Part shown: positions 22,017 through 30,222 of the stretch, piece after piece
Numbering within the stretch: position 1 is the first letter of the stretch
Layout of the letters: every line of letters starts with the position of its first letter
NCBI GenBank assembly: GCA_024642505.1
Contig: JAHEAZ010000004.1
Span: 44,676 to 108,675, forward strand
Direction of reading: 5' to 3'
Length of the DNA stretch: 64,000 nucleotides
Origin: Gammaproteobacteria bacterium
Lineage (GTDB): Bacteria; Pseudomonadota; Gammaproteobacteria; Steroidobacterales; Steroidobacteraceae
Position numbers and translations under genes: made by a program
Notes under the pieces: model-generated
Told to the model about the DNA's origin: nothing
The model's database searches: none
Seen by the model: the letters and a program-made list of their open reading frames with translations, nothing else

Positions 22017-22615
22017 GGCAGCCTGAACCAGGCTTGCCAGGCGCCCTGCATGCGTAGCGCATCCAGGGCTACGATCAGCAGCCAAACTCCGAACATGGTC
22101 GCGGCATCCAGGAAAGCCTTGCGATAGACCGCAAGATCCACTGCGCGATGGCCCGACGCCGCAGCGCGACCAAATCGCGGCCAGATTGCCGGGACGCGGC
22201 TGCGATAGGTGGCCCAGGCCCGGTCGTGCCGGTCTTCGAGATTGCGTTCCTCGCGTCGCGCCGCCAGCCAGAAAAACGTGGCGAGCGTTGCCGGGAGGAC
22301 CAGCGTCAGCACCAGGCTCCGGGTCGTAAGCGCCAACCCGAGTCCCACCACCAGTGACCCTAGATAGAGAGGGTGGCGGCAACGGGCATAGGGGCCGGCA
22401 TCCACCACTTCGGCGTCCTTGCGCCCGGCGATGAAGACCGAGGTCCAGACACGCCAAAGCGTTCCGGCCGTCACCAGCACGAATCCAGTGGCCTGGGCCG
22501 CGAGCCCGCCGAGTCCACCGAAGGTCCGTCCGCCGGTAACTGCTACGGCGAGCAATATCAAGAAATATAGTGCCTGGGTCCGACGGATTCGGGAGGTGCT
22601 CTGGGAAGCGGTCAT
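22013..22615 (-). CDS. Isoprenylcysteine carboxyl methyltransferase-like membrane methyltransferase
   Basis: A 200-residue membrane protein of the ICMT/phospholipid-methyltransferase (PEMT) superfamily. Four to five hydrophobic helices are visible. The cofactor-binding signature is GPYARCRHPLYLGSLVVGLG (RHPLY core) followed downstream by EERNLEDRHDRAWATYRSRVP. Bacterial members methylate lipids, small molecules or unknown acceptors; there is no protein prenylation in this organism that I could infer. No Shine-Dalgarno sequence is evident before ATG 22615. The stop overlaps the GTG of the kinase gene. A last hydrophobic helix near the C-terminus (FGVWLLIVALDAL) is additional to the family core. 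Confidence 0.85.
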   Translation of the reverse strand: MTASQSTSRIRRTQALYFLILLAVAVTGGRTFGGLGGLAAQATGFVLVTAGTLWRVWTSVFIAGRKDAEVVDAGPYARCRHPLYLGSLVVGLGLALTTRSLVLTLVLPATLATFFWLAARREERNLEDRHDRAWATYRSRVPAIWPRFGRAAASGHRAVDLAVYRKAFLDAATMFGVWLLIVALDALRMQGAWQAWFRLP

Positions 22616-22748
22616 GGGAGGATTCTAGTGTGGGGCGCAAGCTCATTGGGCATTCGTGCAGCCGGCGGTAGATAATTGGCGGGACATCGAGCTTTGTAAC
22701 CCATGCCTTGGGGCCGCTGGTTCGAGGCAAAACGCAGGGAGCCTCTGC

Positions 22749-23369
22749 ATGATTCGACCCATTTCCACCTTGGCGCTTTGTCTGGTGGTGCTGGCGCCAG
22801 CGGTACAGGCGGCGGAGCTGACCCGATTCCAGGTCGTGCCCCAGGCCGGATTCAGGTTGGGCGGCAAATTCGTGGACGCTGAAACCGACGCAGGTCTGGA
22901 TCTCGCCGACACTGGAAGTTTTGGTGTCGGGCTGGAGTGGCGGGTCGGCAACGAGAACCGCTGGTGGCAGCTCTGGTATTCGCGGCAGGGTTCCGAAGTG
23001 AAAACGCCGGATGGGGCCATCGATGTCGAGGTTGAGTACCTGCATGTCGGCGGCACGGCCCCTATCGACGACGAGGGCAAGGTCCACAGCTATGTATCGG
23101 CCGGAATCGGTGCGACCCGGTTGCTGCCCACAGGTGCCGGGCTCGACGATGCGACCAAGTTCTCTGGATCGCTCGGGATCGGGCTCTCGATGCCGCTGTC
23201 GCCCCGCGTTGCATTCCGTGTCGAGGCGCGTGGTTACCTGACACTGGTCGATTCGGACACGTCGATCTTTTGCCGCAGCGACTTTGGTGAGGGCGCCTGT
23301 CGCATCGTGACCAGTGGCTCGTCGCTGTTCCAGGCGGAAATCACTGCGGGGATCGCTTTTGGCTTCTAG
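22749..23369 (+). CDS. Small outer-membrane beta-barrel protein
   Basis: Start at ATG 22749, preceded by GCAGGGA at 8 nt; the frame upstream is not coding-like. The 206-residue product has a signal peptide cleaved after VQAA. It contains alternating amphipathic strands such as FGVGLEWRVGNENRWWQLWY and HSYVSAGIGATRLL, and ends with TAGIAFGF, the terminal Phe of outer-membrane proteins. This is an OmpA/OmpW-like eight-stranded barrel of unknown role. A Cys pair near residues 175-185 could form a surface-loop disulfide. It is divergent from the methyltransferase gene and probably monocistronic. Confidence 0.8.
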   Translation: MIRPISTLALCLVVLAPAVQAAELTRFQVVPQAGFRLGGKFVDAETDAGLDLADTGSFGVGLEWRVGNENRWWQLWYSRQGSEVKTPDGAIDVEVEYLHVGGTAPIDDEGKVHSYVSAGIGATRLLPTGAGLDDATKFSGSLGIGLSMPLSPRVAFRVEARGYLTLVDSDTSIFCRSDFGEGACRIVTSGSSLFQAEITAGIAFGF

Positions 23370-23509
23370 AGCTTGACAGCATGGCCATCGGCCGAGAGCC
23401 ACACCGACCTGCTGGACTGTAGGGCCAACAATTCGGCAGGCCTCGCCATGCAATATGATCCCGGTCCGTCCGGTCTCCTTTGATGCCGTGACATGCAGGA
23501 GTTTTGACC

Positions 23510-24154
23510 ATGGGATTTGCAGGAAGAAAGGCGACGATGCCGGGACGCTCCGGGGCCTTGCCGGGCCGTGAAGAGACCATGCCGGTGCCGTCGCGACACT
23601 TTGTAAATGGCAACCCCCTGCAGCCGCCGTACCCGGCCGGTGCGCAGGTTGCGTTGTTCGGCCTCGGATGCTTCTGGGGTGCGGAGCGCCGTTTCTGGCA
23701 GCAGCCCGGCGTCTACGTGACAGCCGTCGGCTATGCGGCAGGCTTTACGCCCAACCCGACGTACGAAGAAGTCTGCTCGGGCCGCACCGGCCATTCTGAG
23801 GTTGTCAGGGTGGTGTTCGATCCGGCGCTGGTTTCCTACGAGGACCTGCTGAAGGTGTTCTGGGAGTCGCATGACCCGACCCAGGGCATGCGGCAGGGCA
23901 ATGATGTCGGCACCCAGTACCGATCCGGCATCTACTTCGAGAGCGAGGCGCAGCGGCTGGCCGCCAAAGCCTCGCAGGATGCGTACCAGCGGGCGTTGAT
24001 TGCCGCAGGCGCTGGCGAGATCACCACCGAGATCCTGCCCGCGCCCGCGTTCTACTATGCCGAAGACTACCACCAGCAGTACCTGGCGAAGAATCCGGGC
24101 GGCTACTGCGGCTTGGGGGGACGCGGGGTCGCTTACGCTCCCCGGGCCACCTGA
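23510..24154 (+). CDS. msrA: Peptide methionine sulfoxide reductase MsrA
   Basis: Reduces the S-epimer of methionine sulfoxide in oxidised proteins. Start at ATG 23510 (214 residues) with CAGGAG 8 nt upstream. The nucleophilic Cys lies in [12 protein letters not shown]. The family motifs [20 protein letters not shown] and [23 protein letters not shown] are intact, and a resolving Cys is near the C-terminus in GGYCGLGG. The N-terminal 25 residues before the conserved core are longer than in the shortest MsrA proteins but like E. coli MsrA. No signal peptide, so cytoplasmic. TATGAT at 23454-23459 may be its -10 element. It is convergent with the VOC gene. Confidence 0.96.
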   Translation: MGFAGRKATMPGRSGALPGREETMPVPSRHFVNGNPLQPPYPAGAQVALFGLGCFWGAERRFWQQPGVYVTAVGYAAGFTPNPTYEEVCSGRTGHSEVVRVVFDPALVSYEDLLKVFWESHDPTQGMRQGNDVGTQYRSGIYFESEAQRLAAKASQDAYQRALIAAGAGEITTEILPAPAFYYAEDYHQQYLAKNPGGYCGLGGRGVAYAPRAT

Positions 24155-24173
24155 GGCGTGCCCTGGGGCTCGC

Positions 24174-25139
24174 TCAGCAGGCCTGGTAGAACTCGAACAA
24201 CTCCTCGTTCGGTCCCTTTGCCAGCATCACGAGGCGGTTCCCGGGCCAGCCGCCGACGCGCGTCGGCGGATTCAGCACCACATGTCCGGCATTCAGCAGA
24301 GCACGGTGCAGCGCCGCCAGATCGTCGGTTTCGTGGGTCAGCAGCGAGAATCCGAGCCGCGAGGGACGCATGCGGTCTGTCAGGCGCCGACCGGTACGTT
24401 CGTAGAAGTGCACCAGCAGTATCTTGCCGCTGGCCTCGCCGTGTTCCGCGTACAGCCTGAACTGAATGCGCGTTTCGTCCGGGACGCCGGTCAGGGTGTT
24501 CACCCGGTTGCGATGCTCACTGTCGGTCTCGGCGTCGACCAGGGCATTCATGCCAAGGATTCCCTCGTAGAAGTCCCGGCTGGCCGACGGGTCGCCGCAG
24601 ACGACCGAGATGGTCGCGATCTCGCTGTAGGGACCGTTGGCCAGGCAGCCCGGTCGCTGCTCGGCGTCACTGTGACGGTGGCCAACCATGATCAGGACCG
24701 GCACTCCATCGGGCCCCGAGAACAGGCATTCCTCGCTTTCGGTGTTGCCGATGACGTGGCGCACAGGCGGTGAACGGAACCTGTATCCGGCGCTCTCGAT
24801 TTCCCTGATTCGCGGCACGATCGGGTCGGCGACGTAGAAATCAATGGCCTTGGGGCCGACGTCGGTCGGCGAATCCGCGCCCGAGTGATCCAGCCTCACG
24901 AATTCCTGCGCCGGTGGGTCGTGTTGCAGCAGACGCAACCGGCCCACGGGATAACCGCCGGCTGAAAGCTCCAGGAACTGCGTTCGAATCGCATCCGGCA
25001 AATGCAGCGCGCGCGCATGGTCCACCGCCACGGTCCCGCGAGCCTCGGCACGAAGGCCCATCACGCCTGAAAACAGCACTTCGGCTGTGGCGAGATCACT
25101 CACGCCGACGGTGCAGGAACGGATCGCGCTGACTTTCAT
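24174..25139 (-). CDS. Tandem VOC-domain protein (glyoxalase/extradiol dioxygenase superfamily)
   Basis: A 321-residue cytoplasmic protein with two vicinal-oxygen-chelate domains, about residues 3-135 and 170-320. Each repeats the beta-alpha-beta-beta-beta pattern (SCTVGVSDLATAEVLFSGVM in the first, ISVVCGDPSASRDFYEGILG in the second). A glyoxalase, dioxygenase or isomerase function is possible. Candidate metal ligands are the Glu/His in the second domain, for example ELFEFYQ near the C-terminus. The substrate cannot be inferred. It is divergent from an SDR gene and close to a 6PGDH-like reductase, a mix that suggests a small catabolic or detoxification group. Confidence 0.85.
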   Translation of the reverse strand: MKVSAIRSCTVGVSDLATAEVLFSGVMGLRAEARGTVAVDHARALHLPDAIRTQFLELSAGGYPVGRLRLLQHDPPAQEFVRLDHSGADSPTDVGPKAIDFYVADPIVPRIREIESAGYRFRSPPVRHVIGNTESEECLFSGPDGVPVLIMVGHRHSDAEQRPGCLANGPYSEIATISVVCGDPSASRDFYEGILGMNALVDAETDSEHRNRVNTLTGVPDETRIQFRLYAEHGEASGKILLVHFYERTGRRLTDRMRPSRLGFSLLTHETDDLAALHRALLNAGHVVLNPPTRVGGWPGNRLVMLAKGPNEELFEFYQAC

Positions 25140-25233
25140 GGGGACCTCTTTGAGGGACCGCCGGCGCGGTCGCTGCAGCTGCTACTCTAGCGGAACTGCG
25201 CCATGCTGCGGGCACGGCGCCTGGTGGGGAGCG

Positions 25234-25959
25234 ATGGTGATTACGCAAGGCGGCAGGCGAAGGATCGTTGTCTTCGGCGGGACCAGCGGCATCGGCCTGG
25301 CCTGCGCGGAACGGCTGGCGCGCCGGGAGGCAGACCTGTGGGCCGTTTCGCGCTCGCCGCAGCGTGCCGAGAAAAGGCTCGCCGCCCTCTCGAACGTCAG
25401 GCTGGCGGCCGTGGACGCCGTGGACGACTCAGCCGTTCAGGACTTCTTCAAGCAGCTCGGCTTCTGCGACGACGTGATCGTCTCGATGGCGGGCGGGGCT
25501 TACATCGGCCCCTTCACCGGCCTCGGCGACGAGGAGCTCGACCGGTCGATTGGTTGCAAGCTGCGCGGCTACATCCACGTGGCGCGTGCCGCGCTCGCGG
25601 TGTTGGCGCCGTCGGGTTCACTTACGCTGGTTACCGGGCTCACGGCGAGTCGTCCTGTCCCCGGCGCCGCCACGCTCGCGCTGTTGAACGGCGCCCTCGA
25701 ATCGCTGGTCCTGACGCTGGCTGTCGAGTGTGCGCCGCGGCGGGTGAATGCAGTGTCGCCGGGCACCACTGCCACGCCCGCCTGGGACCGGCTGCCGACT
25801 GAGGCCCGGCGCTCGCTGTTCGACGGCGCAGCGGCGCGTACGCCGCTAGGTCGAGCGGCCGCATCCGACGATATCGCGGCGGCAGTCGCGGCGCTGCTGG
25901 ATGCGCCCTTTGTGACTGGCGTAGTGCTACCCTGCGATGGTGGCGCGCGCCTCGCCTAG
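25234..25959 (+). CDS. SDR-fold protein lacking the catalytic Tyr and Lys
   Basis: Start at ATG 25234 (241 residues) with GGGGA just upstream; the 49 codons before it overlap the divergent VOC gene and are not coding-like. The cofactor loop VFGGTSGIGLACAERLA (TGxxxGIG type) is intact, as are NAVSPGTTATP and the C-terminal GVVLPCDGGARLA. At the active site the usual YxxxK is replaced: TLALLNGALESL aligns Leu to Tyr and Asn to Lys. The Ser position is also changed (TLVTGLTAS). So it probably binds NAD(P) but lacks classical SDR chemistry, or uses other residues. I do not recognise its substrate. Confidence 0.85.
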   Translation: MVITQGGRRRIVVFGGTSGIGLACAERLARREADLWAVSRSPQRAEKRLAALSNVRLAAVDAVDDSAVQDFFKQLGFCDDVIVSMAGGAYIGPFTGLGDEELDRSIGCKLRGYIHVARAALAVLAPSGSLTLVTGLTASRPVPGAATLALLNGALESLVLTLAVECAPRRVNAVSPGTTATPAWDRLPTEARRSLFDGAAARTPLGRAAASDDIAAAVAALLDAPFVTGVVLPCDGGARLA

Positions 25960-26021
25960 GTAACTGCGTCGCCCGTCCACGGGCGCCTTGCCCGCGAATA
26001 CAGTTAGCCGTCCTGTCCAGA

Positions 26022-26816
26022 CTAGGCGCGGTCGCGTATGTGCTCGATGGTCGGGACCGAGACCCCGAGGCGTGCGGCCGACTGGGCGCATTGCTCGGCG
26101 GCCTTCAGGAAGGGATTCGGTACCCGCACTCCGTGCAGCGCCTCGCGATTGGCCAGCATGCCGCCGATGTACTGATATACCGGCGTCGGGAACAGCGCCT
26201 GGGTGACGATACCGGTGAACTCACGCGGATCCACCCCCGCCGCATGCACCAGCGCCGTGGCATCCCTGAGGCTCTCCACGACCGAGGCCATGAGGAAATT
26301 CCCGGCGGCCTTGACGACGTTGGCCGCGGTCGGGTCCTCGCCCAGGTAATCGGGCCTGCCGAGGGTGTCCAGTACCGGGCGAATGCGCTCGTAGGCGGCG
26401 CTGGGGCCGGCCACCGGAATCAGCAGGCGGCCCGAGATCGCTGCTTCCGGGGCGCCGAACACGGGCCCGGAGAGGTAGGACTGCCCCAACTCCCCGTGGG
26501 CGGCCGCGAGGCGCAGCGCCAGCGTGTCGCTAATGGTGCTCATGCACAGGTGAATGAGCCCCGGAACGCCCGCCGCAACGAGGCGGCCCTCCTGGAAGAT
26601 GATCGACTCGAGGGCGGCATCGTCGCTGACCATCGTGATGATCAGTTCCGACTGGCAGGCCTCGGCCGGGCTCGAAACCGGCACCACCATGTCCGTTGCC
26701 AGCCGTTCCATGCGTGCCCGCGTGCGGTTCCAGCCGATCACCTCGTGGCCCGCGCGAGCCAGCCTGCGCGCCATCGGCTGGCCCATGGTTCCGAGGCCGA
26801 TGAAGCCGATTTTCAT
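26022..26816 (-). CDS. NAD(P)-dependent beta-hydroxyacid dehydrogenase-like protein
   Basis: Member of the 6-phosphogluconate/3-hydroxyisobutyrate dehydrogenase superfamily. I start at ATG 26816 (264 residues) because the dinucleotide-binding motif KIGFIGLGTMGQPMARRLA begins there; the earlier 51 codons overlap the SYLF gene's end. The substrate loop LSGPVFGAPEAA and the catalytic Lys in NVVKAAGNFLMAS are present. Family members are usually about 290 residues; this one is shorter at the C-terminus. The physiological substrate is unknown; imine-reductase-like or glyoxylate-reductase-like members share this pattern. It follows the SYLF gene by 22 nt on the same strand. No strong ribosome site is visible. 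Confidence 0.87.
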   Translation of the reverse strand: MKIGFIGLGTMGQPMARRLARAGHEVIGWNRTRARMERLATDMVVPVSSPAEACQSELIITMVSDDAALESIIFQEGRLVAAGVPGLIHLCMSTISDTLALRLAAAHGELGQSYLSGPVFGAPEAAISGRLLIPVAGPSAAYERIRPVLDTLGRPDYLGEDPTAANVVKAAGNFLMASVVESLRDATALVHAAGVDPREFTGIVTQALFPTPVYQYIGGMLANREALHGVRVPNPFLKAAEQCAQSAARLGVSVPTIEHIRDRA

Positions 26817-26838
26817 GGGGTGGCGATCCGGGTTCGCT

Positions 26839-27660
26839 TCAGTTGGGCTCAGCGCCCGGATTCGGGTCTGCCATCGGGAACGTCTGTGCATCAGCGGGTG
26901 GCGCTGTGGGCGGTGCGGCCACCGCGGGCGTCGCCGCAGCGGCTTCTGGCGCAGCCGGAGCCGCGCCATCAGCAGCCGGTGCCGCGGAGGTGATACGAGC
27001 CACCTCCTGGATCAGTGCCGGCGCGGGTTCCGGGGCAAGTGGTGTGCCGGGCGCGATGATGTCGGAGGCAATCACACGGCTCTTGCCGTAGAAACGCTCG
27101 TTGGCGCCATCACGGATGAACAGGACGCTGCCCTCGAGCGACACGCCAGCAAACAACCCCTTGGCTCGTGAATAGGAGTAGATCTCGGCGTCGAGGGTGA
27201 CGCTGGTCGCGGCGGAGGCCGACCGCCCCACGGGACCCGCTACCGCGGAGGCGTCGCCGCCAAGGGTAATCTTGCCGTCGGTGATCCCCTCGATACTCTT
27301 TCGGGTCGTGAACACCAGCACCACGTCGGCCGCCTGCACGCCGAACTGCCAGCCGATGCTGCCCGCGCCTATACCGATGAACAGCGGGTTGCTCCAGTCA
27401 CCTTCGCTCTGCCTGACCAGCAGTACGCCAGTTCCTCCGCGGCCGCCGACGAAGGCGCCGGCCTTGACGACCTCGGGCAGGATGGCGATCCCTTGTGCCC
27501 GCTGCAGCAGCCAGTCCGGGACCTGCAGGTCCGGCATCGCCTGCATTTCGGTCAGTACCTTGGCCGAATTCTGGATGATTTCCGCCTCCCGCTCCTGGGC
27601 GTAGGCCGGGCCGGCGGCGAGTGCCACGGCAATGATCGTGCTGAACGCAATCTTGCGCAT
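26839..27660 (-). CDS. SYLF (Ysc84-like) lipid-binding domain protein
   Basis: A 273-residue exported protein. The signal peptide ends at AYAQ. The SYLF domain covers about residues 50-200 with IPEVVKAG-like entry, the glycine-rich GAFVGGRGGTGVLLVR, GIGAGSIGWQFGVQAADVVL and KGLFAGVSLEGS segments that define the family (phosphoinositide- or lipid-binding in eukaryotes, periplasmic or outer-membrane in bacteria). The C-terminal 60 residues are Ala/Pro-rich low complexity, likely a flexible tail. AAGGAC precedes the ATG. Role unknown; bacterial members are often stress-related. It is divergent from the apbE gene. Confidence 0.9.
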   Translation of the reverse strand: MRKIAFSTIIAVALAAGPAYAQEREAEIIQNSAKVLTEMQAMPDLQVPDWLLQRAQGIAILPEVVKAGAFVGGRGGTGVLLVRQSEGDWSNPLFIGIGAGSIGWQFGVQAADVVLVFTTRKSIEGITDGKITLGGDASAVAGPVGRSASAATSVTLDAEIYSYSRAKGLFAGVSLEGSVLFIRDGANERFYGKSRVIASDIIAPGTPLAPEPAPALIQEVARITSAAPAADGAAPAAPEAAAATPAVAAPPTAPPADAQTFPMADPNPGAEPN

Positions 27661-27793
27661 CTTTGGTGTCCTTCCTGGTTTCCGGGCTCCGCGTCAGCTG
27701 ACTGCGCAGGTCGGTACAAGTTCCATATTAGTGTAGCCCGTAGCCGACACTGCGGTCAGCAATTCCTTGGCCGGGCCGACTATCATTGGACGC

Positions 27794-28777
27794 ATGCGAG
27801 TCTCAGCGTCACGGTTCCGCAGCATCTTTTTCGCCGTCATTTCGCTGACGGCGATGGCTGCCCATGCCGACTGGTACCACCGCGAGGCAGCCATCATGGG
27901 CACGCGGATTGCGGTGGAGCTGTGGCACGAAGACGCCAGCGAGGCGGAACGGGCCATCGAGGCCGTGCTCGGGGAGATGCGCCGCGTGGACGCGCTGATG
28001 TCCCACTACAAGCCGGAAAGCCAGCTATCGCAGATCAACGCCCGGGCGGCGCTCGCTCCGGTGGCCGTCGATTCCGAGCTGGCGTCCCTGATAGAGCGTG
28101 CGGGGAAGTTGTCGGCGCTGACCGGGGGCGCCTTCGATATCACCTACGCCAGCGTCGGCTACCTCTACGACTACCGTGCGCATCAGAGGCCGACCGATGA
28201 GCAGATCGAGGCGGGCCTGGGCGCCGTCAACTGGCGGCACGTGGTCGTTGACCCCAAGGACTCGACCGTGCGTTTCACCCGGTCCGGGGTGCGGATCGAC
28301 CTCGGTGGAATTGCCAAGGGCTATGCGGTTGATCGGGCTATCGCCATCCTCGAGTCCCACGGGGTGCGGCACGCGAGCGTCACGGCGGGCGGCGACAGCC
28401 GGATTATCGGCGACCGCTTCGGCCGGCCGTGGATCATCGGGATCCGCCATCCAGATGACGCCGACCAGGTAATCGCGCGGATCCCGATGATTGATGCCGC
28501 AATTTCGACTTCTGGCGACTACGAGCGGTATTTCGACGAGGACGGCGAGCGCTTCCACCACATCATCGATCCGCATACTGGCAAGAGCGCCAGTAAACTG
28601 CGTTCGGTAACCATCATCGGAGCGGACGCGACGACGACGGACGGCTTGTCCACCAGCGTCTTCGTCATGGGCCCCGAACGCGGAATCGAGCTCATCGAGC
28701 GGCTTGGAGATGTCGACGCGGTGGTCGTGAAGAGCAACGGGAAGGTGCTCTACTCGTCGGGGTTGGCGCCGCCGTGA
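27794..28777 (+). CDS. apbE: FAD:protein FMN transferase (ApbE)
   Basis: Covalently attaches FMN from FAD to Ser/Thr of exported redox proteins. Start at ATG 27794 (327 residues), which opens a signal peptide ending near AAHAD; there is no lipobox Cys, so it is probably soluble in the periplasm. Family motifs are all present: HREAAIMGTRIAVELW at the N-terminus, GGAFDIT, IDLGGIAKGYAVDRA, the FAD loop TAGGDSRIIG, and HHIIDPHTGKSAS near the metal site. It is convergent with the DUF3570-DUF4266-TlpA genes, a set I recall seeing together elsewhere. No clear acceptor with an (S/D)GA(T/S) flavinylation motif is visible in the neighbouring proteins, so its target here is unknown. Confidence 0.93.
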   Translation: MRVSASRFRSIFFAVISLTAMAAHADWYHREAAIMGTRIAVELWHEDASEAERAIEAVLGEMRRVDALMSHYKPESQLSQINARAALAPVAVDSELASLIERAGKLSALTGGAFDITYASVGYLYDYRAHQRPTDEQIEAGLGAVNWRHVVVDPKDSTVRFTRSGVRIDLGGIAKGYAVDRAIAILESHGVRHASVTAGGDSRIIGDRFGRPWIIGIRHPDDADQVIARIPMIDAAISTSGDYERYFDEDGERFHHIIDPHTGKSASKLRSVTIIGADATTTDGLSTSVFVMGPERGIELIERLGDVDAVVVKSNGKVLYSSGLAPP

Positions 28778-28778
28778 G

Positions 28779-28799
28779 CGGAGGAGGGGCGGGCCTCCG
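28779..28799. terminator. Hairpin in the apbE/DUF3570 convergent gap
   Basis: CGGAGG and CCTCCG form a perfect 6-bp stem around a 9-nt loop right after the apbE stop. A T-run is lacking on either side. It could act as a bidirectional terminator. Confidence 0.35.
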
Positions 28800-28852
28800 T
28801 TGACACGCGGACTGTCTCCTCCTGCCAAAGGGAAGCCTGGCCCCGCTGATGC

Positions 28853-29986
28853 CTAGAACCACCCGGAAAAGAACAGCTGGATGACGTTCGCGTCAAAGCT
28901 GTACAACGGCTCGGTGCCCGGCTCCAGGCTGGTTACGCGCAGGTCGCGGAAGTCGTCGTACTTGAACATGATCAGGTCGTACTTCAGGTTGACGGTGCTC
29001 TTCCTCAGGAACTTGAGCCACGGCATCGTGAACTCGTAGCTGGCTCCCACGCCCACGGTGTGACTGCTCATCGTCGCGAGTTCCTTGTCGCGCGCGAGGA
29101 AGTTCTGGTAGTTCTGCCGCGGGAACAGGTCATTGTAGAAGTCGGCGCCATCCTGAGTGTGGAAGCGGTAATGGGCGTCAAAGGTCCACTTCTCGCCCCA
29201 GGGCTGCGTGTAGCTGAGCTCCGCGGTATGAGCGCGAATGTCCCAGTCGTCGGTGTAGTAACGGTACTCGCCCTGCAGGGCGGCCCGGTATGGCAGGAAG
29301 TAGCGGGCACGCATCGCCAGCGCGGTGCCGGTACGCGTTTGCGGATAGCGCTCCGGTTCGTAGGCATAGCCGCTTGCCGCCTCGGGATCGAGGTAGCGAA
29401 CCGACCGGTACGGGTTGTTTAGGAAACCTTCTTCGGTCACCGTCTCCAATGAAAACCCCAGGATCAGCGCTCGCGTCGCGATCTGCGACAGGTCGATACC
29501 GTAGACGCGCCGGTCGACCTGGTCGCTGAAGAGGTCATCGCCACGGCGAAACACCTTGTCCCAGCCGCGGGCAAAGGACAGCGATACCGTCGTCAGGTCG
29601 CCGAACATGTCCTGGCTGATCGAGGCACGTGCGGTATTGGCCTCGTAGTCGCTCTCCTTGCTGTTGGAGAAGCCCAGGTTGTAGGTGATCTTGTCGCGCA
29701 GGTACTCAAAGCCGAGCCCGTATTCCTTGCGTTCTTCCTTGTAGGGACTTGCCGTGGTGACCACGTCGATTGACGCGCTCGACACCATGTCGATGTAGTA
29801 GCTCGCGCTGACCGCATATTTTTCGGCGAACTTCTTGCGCACCAGTAGCGACGGTCCATCGATGGTGACGCCCCCGCCATCGTAGCGGTGGTACATGATG
29901 TCCGCGCGGTCGTCGTCGAGCACTCCGGCCATGGCCGGAGCAACTACAGAGAGGCAAGCAACTACGGTGACGAGACGGCAAAACAT
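28853..29986 (-). CDS. DUF3570 outer-membrane beta-barrel protein
   Basis: Start at ATG 29986 (377 residues) with TGAGGA 6 nt upstream; the longer open frame would run through the DUF4266 gene. A signal peptide ends at AMAG. The mature protein begins DDDRADIMYHRYDGGGVTIDGPS, typical of DUF3570, then shows about a dozen long amphipathic strands, for example YYIDMVSSASIDVVTTAS and LQGEYRYYTDDWDIRAHTAEL, and ends in LFFSGWF with the terminal Phe. It is therefore an integral outer-membrane barrel. The family occurs next to DUF4266, TlpA and ApbE genes, as here, so these four probably serve one process. No transport substrate is established to my knowledge. Confidence 0.9.
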   Translation of the reverse strand: MFCRLVTVVACLSVVAPAMAGVLDDDRADIMYHRYDGGGVTIDGPSLLVRKKFAEKYAVSASYYIDMVSSASIDVVTTASPYKEERKEYGLGFEYLRDKITYNLGFSNSKESDYEANTARASISQDMFGDLTTVSLSFARGWDKVFRRGDDLFSDQVDRRVYGIDLSQIATRALILGFSLETVTEEGFLNNPYRSVRYLDPEAASGYAYEPERYPQTRTGTALAMRARYFLPYRAALQGEYRYYTDDWDIRAHTAELSYTQPWGEKWTFDAHYRFHTQDGADFYNDLFPRQNYQNFLARDKELATMSSHTVGVGASYEFTMPWLKFLRKSTVNLKYDLIMFKYDDFRDLRVTSLEPGTEPLYSFDANVIQLFFSGWF

Positions 29987-29994
29987 GATGGTCC

Positions 29995-30222
29995 TCAGTT
30001 GCAGCCGCAGCCGCCGCCCGCGCCGCCCATGCCGCCGCGCGCACCCTCGCGCGACTCGTACACGTGCCGGACGTAGGAGGAGGAGACCGGATTGCGGTCC
30101 CAGTCCATGATCGGATCGGCCAGGTGTTCGCGCTCGTAGGGCTTGACCCAGGGCTCGAGCTGCCCGCAGCCGGCGGTCGGCAGCATGAGTACCACCAGCA
30201 GTCCGCTGCACAGGCGCTTCAT
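29995..30222 (-). CDS. DUF4266 small lipoprotein with GGCGCN C-terminus
   Basis: A 75-residue lipoprotein: the signal peptide ends in a lipobox with Cys19 (PTAGCGQLEP). The mature part, WVKPYEREHLADPIM, is the conserved DUF4266 core. The C-terminus is almost pure Gly with a terminal Cys-Gly-Cys-Asn, which suggests metal binding, thiol chemistry or a modified peptide. The ATG overlaps the TlpA stop as ATGA, and the DUF3570 gene starts 8 nt after its stop, so the three are tightly coupled. The segment EGARGG lies where a flavinylation-like E/D-G-A-T/S motif might be expected, but here Arg stands in the acceptor position, so flavinylation by ApbE is not supported. Confidence 0.88.
   Translation of the reverse strand: MKRLCSGLLVVLMLPTAGCGQLEPWVKPYEREHLADPIMDWDRNPVSSSYVRHVYESREGARGGMGGAGGGCGCN

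Noticed and set aside
21363..23453. 696-residue minus-strand open frame as one gene
   Set aside because: Its first two thirds run antisense to the barrel gene and across the methyltransferase gene. Only the part from GTG 22016 has kinase motifs.
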